This document shows positions 56,691 through 64,000 of a stretch of 64,000 bases of DNA, one piece after another. Under the pieces are notes generated by a model that was given only the letters and a program-made list of their open reading frames with translations, searched no databases and was not told where the DNA came from. The stretch's first letter is position 1, and every line of letters starts with the position of its first letter. This DNA is from Glandiceps talaboti (Eukaryota; Hemichordata; Enteropneusta; Spengelidae): the NCBI RefSeq assembly GCF_964340395.1, contig NC_135553.1, positions 24,866,949 through 24,930,948 of the forward strand. Reading direction: 5' to 3'. Both the position numbers and the translations under genes were made by a program.

Positions 56691-58515
56691 TACAACGAAC
56701 AAAGATTACTCATATACAATACGACACATATTTTTGTTCATCTGTATTTAAGCGCATCTAAAAGGAATTATCTTTTGGTGCCAGCATGAATAGAATTTGG
56801 GTCCATGCTGTTAGCAGTAATCGGGGCATATCGATTTGAAGCCTGACCTGAAAGCCGGGCACACTGACATATATAGTGGTGTGTGACATTGTAGAGTGAA
56901 CAACGACAGGTTTAGGCAACATAACGGTTTTAGAATTTGAGTTGGTAGAATTTGACTGTGAAATGACTGTTAAGAAGAGAACTGAACGAATATAAATGAA
57001 AATGTGATTTTTGGACATAAACAACAGTTCAAGATAATGTATCTCCTTCCATATCCAAGCAATGATTTGTATAGTATGGGGATCCATTGTAGTGTATTGT
57101 CAATTCAGAAAGTCTCTGGGCTAGACACATTTCATTGTTTATGATGGTCAACCTAACAATCCATTCGCCAAGACTACTGTACTTTTCTACAGCAGGAGGT
57201 CAGATATTGTGAACATTAAACATTTGTGCAGAAAATGGCACAATATATGAAAATGTTTTTATAGAGGAAAATACTTACATAAAACCTCAAATTAAACTGT
57301 TCTAGTATAATGTTAATGTCAATCCATGCATTCAATGACGTTACAATTGTCTTATAGCATTGTTAGAATTGTTGATTGCATAGTTAGTAGGGATTTCCTC
57401 GACATTTTTATGCGTATTGTGATTTACATGTCAATCATCGGGTCGTTAATAAGTTATATCTCATTACCAGGTTTGAGTTCAATTAATTGCAAGTGATGGT
57501 TAAGTATGCAAATATTACATCCAAAAACTCATGTCAGTGTCATGAATTTGTTATTACTATGTTTGGGTTCAGATGCTGTTTACACATATCGCCAAATACG
57601 TAGTTAGAGAAATGGCTATCAATAGCTCACATGGGTGTCCGAACTTAGGGTTTCACTAAATAAAGTCTACATGCCAGTTTTTACTCCATATATCGTCTCG
57701 TACACAGTCCATCCTTTCACTACGTGTACTTGCTGATCCAAGTTATGATATATGCAAAAAAGACATCCCAAAACTTATAAACTCAAGTCAGCTTCAAGTT
57801 ATGTCCCTTTAACGAAGTGTTACTCTTCATTTCCCAGCTTCATTGCAGGTGTTTAGAAAATATAGTGGTCTGAGGTTTAACTAAGAGTCTTAGGGAACGT
57901 TTTGCAAATAAAATTTCTGCAATAGATATATCAACATACAAGACTATATTAAACAGATCTGAGACTGGATACCATTTATATCTTACTTTCACATATATAC
58001 ACCCACGTTCACATTAAACTCTAGAGGTGAGTGGTCACATTAAACCAGTATGTTACGATGGTACCAATTTAGGAAGAAACCCAATTGAACTTTCTGTGTA
58101 CATCTTTTTTATCCATTTCTGTCCTTATTCATCTATTGAGGCATGGAACTTTTTCATGTCTTTATCCCTACTTCACCCCCTCCCCCCCCCCCCACACACA
58201 CACTGGGACGCACGGTAATTTTGCCTGGATTGAGGATTATACCAGTGACGGATACAAACTGTCGAACGATGTTGCTACGAATAAATGTATTCTCCATACA
58301 CTATGCTCGCTAGCCTTTTTTTCTATATATACATGTATACTAACAGCATAATTGGTTGGCCCTTATAGTATTTTTGTATCCATCCAGACAAGTAACAGGG
58401 AATATATATGGTCATTTAATGTATTCAAAGGCCATTGGCTCAAAATACAAATCAATATGAACAAAATCACAATTATACGATTCAAGGTTACAGTTCCAAT
58501 TCATTTGCTTCAGCT
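56691..58515. other. non-coding stretch, no gene recognised
   Basis: AT-rich sequence with a C-run plus CA tract near 58174-58202 and one ATGCAAAT at 57506. A 109-codon minus-strand frame at 56758 shows no known motif. Confidence 0.45.
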
Positions 58516-59090
58516 CTAGAGCATGCTTGACAAAGGTTGCAAGACTTGGTCAGATGATAGCAGCTCAGTAAATTTTTCATAAGTAGGCGGAGACTAAAAA
58601 TACTGTGGATATTCATCTTCAAGACAGACAGTACATTTGAATCGCAAAAAATACAGATTCAATCGGGTCTGTCAATGCCTTGTCGTCTTCGTATTTCAAT
58701 TTTTAAACAGTGTGAAGAACATCTAAAACGGGATAACATTTTTCTATGACTAACAAGAGTGACAGCTGACAAATGCAATTCAGGTTGTTGAAGTAATGAT
58801 TTAAAGTTTCTATAGGTGTCAAGTTTATCAAGTGTTGAAACCTCTGCCAACCTATTATTTGATAAATAACTTTTAAAACGCCCTACAAATATATCTAGAC
58901 ATACATTTGTGTCACCAATTTCTTGTGTTTCCCAAACATCTAGTACAAATGTACAATAATTTTTTTTAATGTCAGAGGTCCATGTGTGTCTTGTTCTTAC
59001 AGTCAACTCCTCTATATTAAACACCATATCATAACATTGTTGGGGTATCTATAGTTTGGCATGGCGATTAACTTAGTCCAGTATTTTCTG
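58516..59090 (-). pseudogene. LINE (non-LTR retrotransposon) reverse-transcriptase C-terminal fragment, broken
   Basis: Reading the minus strand, a first short frame gives KYWTKLIAMPNYRYPNN, then after a frameshift near 59030 a 122-codon frame gives HTWTSDIKKNY, LDTYRNFKSLL and LSRFRCSSHCLKIE, and then RRRQGIDRPD. A TGA at about 58659 interrupts it. Downstream comes ICIFCDSN, and after another frameshift LEDEYPQYF. This order (RxxLxxFRxSSHxLxIE, then a CxxC-type RxCxxC motif, then EDEYHF) is the tail that follows the RT domain in many invertebrate LINE ORF2 proteins. The endonuclease and RT catalytic parts are absent, so this is a dead 5'-truncated copy. The clade is not assigned. Confidence 0.8.
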
Positions 59091-60038
59091 CAACATAATA
59101 TGGAATAAAAGTAGTAACGTCATTCATGTTCGCAAAATTATATTCTATATATCCACACATACATGCAAGATTACGCAAACCTGTGCCTCCATACACACGT
59201 GTAAACAATGTAACACGCGCTAAAACATCCTTGCATGTCACATGACGTACATTCCAAGATTATAAGGTTTGGGGGTTTTCCATTTAATATGACTGATCTC
59301 CTAAGGTGCCCTCCACTAGAATGGACCCAGCTGTGCATGGAACAGTAACGGCCGGGGTTGGATGTGCATTGATAAATTGACAGACAGGTAGGCAGACTGA
59401 GAGGCAGACAGACGGCCAGTCATAGAGTCACGAGACAAACAAACACAAAGATTGACAGACAAAACACAAAGATTGACAGACAAAACCGAGGGTAGAAGTC
59501 AATTTTATAATAGTTGATGATCAATAAACAGCGACAAGCAGTATTCAAAAATTTGATAACTTTTTAGAGTACTTGTTTCCATAACAACGACTTTTGTGTG
59601 GTTTCTTTTCTTGTTTGCTTTTTCGTTTTAGTTCGTTTATCGTCGTACGACCACAGGACAATAGATCGTATTCAATTGTACAATAACGATGATACCACTT
59701 CAGATCATTAGATGACCAATAATTGAGCAAATTACAGTAACCATCTGACGTCACCATCCGTTAATCAAGGTTCATTGATTGTGTACGTCCAGTGTTGTGT
59801 GACGTTAAGAGGACCTGCCGGTCCGGAAAATCGTGTTGTTAAAGTACAGTCTCTTGAGTCGGAATCTACTATTTTACACCTGTATGTTCTCCGAGTGACA
59901 AGCGGTGTCCTGGGTGGGTTTTTGATGGGATATGGTACGTACCATGCTTTCTGCTTCGTTAAGTTTCCCATCCGGTGGAGCGTGGACTGTACTATTTTTA
60001 CAGGCAGCGAAAGAAAATCGATCATCAGAAATCAATCA
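59091..60038. other. non-coding stretch, no gene recognised
   Basis: Includes possible further LINE remnants up to about 59220, a 21-bp duplication (CACAAAGATTGACAGACAAA) near 59440-59486, and a region at 59765-60025 open on both strands without a known motif. Confidence 0.45.
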
Positions 60039-60096
60039 ATCAATCAATCAATCACGAATGAATGAATGAATGAATGAATGAATGAATGAATGAATG
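60039..60096. repeat. ATCA then GAAT tetranucleotide repeats
   Basis: Five ATCA copies followed by about ten GAAT copies. Confidence 0.93.
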
Positions 60097-60210
60097 AGAG
60101 AAAGTTAGAGAGAGGGAACAGACAGACAGACAAATAGAGAGAGTGTGCGTGTGTGTGTGTGACAGAGAGGCGGTCGGACGGTGGGAAAGACAAACTGATA
60201 AAATTAAGCA

Positions 60211-60360
60211 CAACATACATACATACATACATACATACATACATACTTACGTACATACATACATACATACATACATACGTACATACATACATACATACAT
60301 ACATACATACATACATACGTACATACATACATACATACATACACACATACATACATACAT
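60211..60360. repeat. CATA microsatellite
   Basis: About 150 bp of CATA with three CGTA and one CTTA variants. Confidence 0.97.
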
Positions 60361-60538
60361 ATATACACGTATGAAGACTGACTCACTGCATGACAGACAA
60401 ACGTGCATTGACAGGATTAGACAGGCAGACAGACAGAGACGATAAGAGGTAATGAGATGAACAGACAGACAAAGATACAAAAAAAAAGAAAGTCAGTGAC
60501 AACATGGCAGAGAGATTACAGAATTAGAGAGATGATAT

Positions 60539-60540
<2 letters not shown>

Positions 60541-60618
<78 letters not shown>
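60541..60618. repeat. GA dinucleotide microsatellite
   Basis: An uninterrupted GA run of about 39 copies, followed by a short CAGA run at 60637-60662. Frames of RE or LS repeats are translations of this tract. Confidence 0.98.
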
Positions 60619-60621
<3 letters not shown>

Positions 60622-60662
60622 GTACAGACAGTGATAGAGACAGACAGACAGACAGACAGACA

Positions 60663-61570
60663 ACACCCACATACACACAGAGTGTTAGTAAGGCAATGGA
60701 AGGAAAGCATAGTGCCAGACGTAGGGTCATGCAAGGACAAGCGAAGCGAGCCTGATAGAAAAGTAAGGGATTGTACAATGGCCTTACTCTTTTGTCTCTA
60801 GTCGTTCATGGGAAAGGAGTAACGATGTTTGAAGACAAGGTACTATATTATTAGTGTACTCAATGCTTCTTTGTGTGTCGTAATTTGTCTTGTTGTATCT
60901 ACGTCAAAACATTTAATCATTGATACCGTTTGTCAATATTGAATCAAACTGACTTAAATGAATAACCCGTTTCTGCCCTTCCGACACCCAAAATTGTAGA
61001 ATGCCCAAGACGCGCGACAAACTAATAAGACGTCACAATTGTACAACTAAATACAAGTACATTAAACTTTTGATGAAATCTAGTCTTAAATTATAAATAA
61101 GTGGGTAAAGGTATAATTTTGAGACTATGATAATAGTAATTGTTAATCTTTAATTGAGTAGTCCACGTGACGCAGGATATTGTTCCCACGAAACACCTCT
61201 TGCCGATGGCTTTTATCTCACGAATATACAAACATTGATTGATGGCATATACCCTAGGCAGTGATGAGATTTATGATCCAACATACGCTAATAAAAGACA
61301 GACTGAACTCCGCCCATTTCGATAGCTTATTGACGGTTGCATTAAGATATCCTGTAAAGTTCTCCTAGATGATGGTGTGTCTACATTTTACACTCAAAGG
61401 TCGACACTGGGTGGTTAAAACTGAGAGGACGTCGTATTTTTTGAAGTTGATTGTGATGGGTTGATGAAACTGCCGATGGGTTTAAATGCAACCGACAGTA
61501 AAATCTTGTTTTATAGTGTTGTCTACTAGGTGACAAATGGTCAACGAGAACACGATATGGTTGTCGACAA
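60663..61570. other. non-coding stretch, no gene recognised
   Basis: Unique sequence between simple repeats, with no supported exon. Confidence 0.5.
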
Positions 61571-61843
61571 TAGTGGTGGTGGTGGTGGTGGTGGTGGTGG
61601 TGACGACGACGACGACGATGATGATGATGATGACGATTATTATGATGGTGATAGTGGGGTGGTCACGGTGGGGGTGATGGTGATGGTGGTGACGATGACG
61701 ATGACGACGAAGTTGGTGGTGGCCCAGTGTTGGTGGTGGTGATGGTGGTGGTGGTGCTGCTGCTGCTGATGATGATGGTGGTGGTGGTGGTGGTGGTGGT
61801 GGGGTGATGGTGATGATGCTGGTGGTGGTGGAGGTAATGATGA

Positions 61844-61877
<34 letters not shown>

Positions 61878-61990
61878 GATGATGGTGGTGGTGGTGGTAT
61901 TGGTAATGATAATGATGATGGTGGTGGTGATGGTGGTGGTAGTGGTAGTAGTGGTGGTGGTGGTGGTGGTGGTGGTGGTGGTGGTGATGA
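61571..61990. repeat. GGT/GAT/GAC trinucleotide region
   Basis: About 420 bp of GGT, GAT and GAC blocks. The plus strand reads as Gly, Asp, Val or Met runs and the minus strand as a long His-rich frame (61663-62079), both explained by the triplet period. GGT blocks at 61573-61601 and 61949-61985 could fold as two-layer G-quadruplexes. Confidence 0.95.
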
Positions 61991-64000
61991 TGATCAGGAT
62001 GATGAGGAAGATGGCGGCTACTGTTGCGTTGGAAATGTTGATGATGGAAATGATGGGGAAGAAGATGGGAAGGAAACATTAAAGACTAGGATGATGATAC
62101 ATGTACATATTAGAAGTGAACTGAGACATCACTGAACGTATCATCGAGTATTTTAAATGTCATCATTTCTACTAAAAGACTTTGTCTGATTCAAAGAGTT
62201 CAGCCAACTTCGACGATTTCACTGTGCCTATGAACATGATTGCGTCAATAATTATGTGGAGAGCTTCAAACTGAATATTGAAGGGCGGAATTTCTAGGAG
62301 ACGCTCCTTAAGGTCTATAGTGCATGAAATGAACATAGTTTGTACCAAGTCGTCTTTAGCATGAGTTATCCATTTTGAATTGACAGTCTTCACCATAGCG
62401 TACGATCCATCATTGGTCGCTAGGCTGTGGTGTTCACTAGAAGCAAACATCCAAAACGAAATATGTGGATTTGGTCACTTTTCAAGCTTTTACAAGACTT
62501 TACGTCAACCACAGACATGCCACACTCGAACAACACTTTCCCGACACTAAGGCAAACAGACGCGAGATTATTTACAAGGAAATGCAATGATAAGTGCCAC
62601 CAAAAGTGTTCTTCACTTCGTATTTTTTGGCCTTGGAAAATGTTAATGGTGGCCATGTAGACGGTGCGCTTAAAACTCGACAAACAATTGCGAAGCGTGC
62701 AATATAAATGATACCTCGACAACAAACAGGTGATGAAAAATGGATAAAAGAAATTGGTGAAGCGTTACCGGACATCCACCTTGTAACTGAAAAATCTGAA
62801 CACAAAACTAATAGGATGAGTGAAACATTGAAACATTTGAATTGTCTGTTGAAGACAGATGAGACAGTAAACCGTCAGATTTATTGTCTTGGACGTTATA
62901 GCAAGGGTTGCACTCTATTCAATTTGGTGAACTCATTCCCACAGACTGATAGTTAAAGAGAAGAGATGAGGTGTCGGGGTGAACGCTGTCTTGTGTCGTA
63001 GCAGACCAGCGCTAACACGAATCCGGCAGAATCACTACCCTATATTTGATCAGCTTGGAATATGTTAATTAATATCATTTGCACTTTGCAGGTTTACTTG
63101 TTTTGTTGCCGCCATATTGGTTGCCATTGGAAACACGGGAAATCCGTGTCCTTCAACAAATTGTACATTTAATACTCGAGGTCGCATAAAGTTTTGCACG
63201 ACTGCGCAGCAGTGCCGAAATGTGTTACAAATTACGCATTTAAGAAATGCCGCCACTTGGTTTTAAGACTAGATTGTTGCGTTGGTTGCCGTTGGTAACA
63301 CAGTGAATCGTTAGCTCTTAACCAGGTTCTTAACATACATCATGCATAAGTTGATGACGTTTTCAGTACATGTACTTTTATATACGACTGCGCAGTGTTG
63401 TCACATATACACACTCGACAGATAACGTTCTTACAACCACCCGTTACAACTGATCAGCACTACGATACACAAGTCGTCACTGTCGCAAATACTGCGAACG
63501 TTGACTTTGGCTGCAGTGGAGAGTGGAGAACTTTATGCGGGCTTATTTTCAGGCTAGATACGGATGGCGATTTTAATTGCCCTGGCCTTTAAGGAGACGG
63601 CAAAACTGGTAGGAATAATAATGATATACTGCTAGTGATGTGTAACTGTACGAGACATAACCTTCACCATTTTATACAGCGTGGGAAAATATGCCAACTA
63701 TGTATTGCCTGAAGTATAAAAAAAAAGAATAATAAAACAGACCAAATAAATATATTAAATAAAAGAGACAAATTATTGAAACAGCCACCAAACAACACAA
63801 GCGAGTTCGTAATAATTGGATGAAAACGTAACGAAGTTTACGTAAACCGTATGTAGGGTCTGAACGTTTGAGTCAATTGGTTCTTTTTCGCCTCAGGACT
63901 TTCGCTCTTCAAGTTGACGCACGATTTTAGAACAGAACACAACACACAAACACTGGATTGCTTGCCAAATGACAGATGGTACCTCACCCTTCAGGTGAGA
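61991..64000. other. right end, no gene firmly recognised
   Basis: Two open frames have fairly coding-like composition: 62172-62450 on the minus strand (92 codons) and 62708-62956 on the plus strand (82 codons). Neither shows a known domain. At 63100-63400 short segments are repeated (TTGGTTGCC..TTGG..AACAC and ACGACTGCGCAG). Confidence 0.4.

Noticed and set aside
61663-62079. 138-codon His-rich protein on the minus strand
   Set aside because: It is the translation of a GGT/GAT triplet tract, with no non-repetitive domain.

Overview
This is a stretch of animal nuclear DNA. It is AT-rich by eye, holds one clear protein-coding gene split by an intron with standard GT/AG splice sites, and is otherwise non-coding sequence with many micro- and minisatellites and mobile-element remnants. 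There is no operon layout, no dense coding and no Shine-Dalgarno pattern. The gene is a SoxE transcription factor (the family of vertebrate SOX8, SOX9 and SOX10). Its dimerisation region and HMG box are close to the vertebrate form and unlike the divergent insect one. With two coding exons instead of the three of vertebrates, a marine invertebrate bilaterian such as a hemichordate, lancelet or lophotrochozoan fits best. The phylum cannot be fixed from this window.

Layout. 1-1.86 kb: a 29-bp satellite cut by the window edge. 3.1-4.7 kb: AAC, GTGAT-type and CATA microsatellites. 9.84-12.33 kb: a 33-bp minisatellite with long open frames on both strands and a recent 430-bp block duplication. 13.4-13.65 kb: CATA array. 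14.0-15.9 kb: one satellite family in two versions (47 and 45 bp) split by a G-quadruplex-bearing insertion. 16-30 kb: mostly unique non-coding DNA with a few simple repeats. 30.06-33.98 kb: SoxE on the plus strand, with CCAAT boxes, an upstream ORF, two coding exons and an AT-rich 3' UTR. 35.1-37.1 kb: a near-perfect 127-bp inverted repeat among GTAT arrays, then CATA/GTAT arrays. 42.06-42.38 kb: a 165-bp tandem duplication. 44.5 kb: a foldback hairpin. 47.3 kb: CTAT array. 49.85-50.95 kb: a 46-bp repeat array broken by a SINE/MITE-like element. 55.8-56.7 kb: a roughly 150-bp repeat carrying ATGCAAAT octamers, running into a related element. 58.5-59.1 kb: a decayed LINE reverse-transcriptase C-terminal tail. 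60-62 kb: CATA, GA, CAGA and GGT/GAT microsatellites.

The only working gene I can support is SoxE. It lies alone with about 30 kb of non-coding DNA on each side, a layout that recalls the regulatory deserts around vertebrate SOX9. No function is assigned to the flanks. The most unusual structures are the 33-bp minisatellite, the young inverted repeat at 35.2-35.6 kb with a hammerhead-like half motif, the recurring octamer-bearing repeats and the nested insertions in satellite arrays. I did not find a convincing new multi-gene system.
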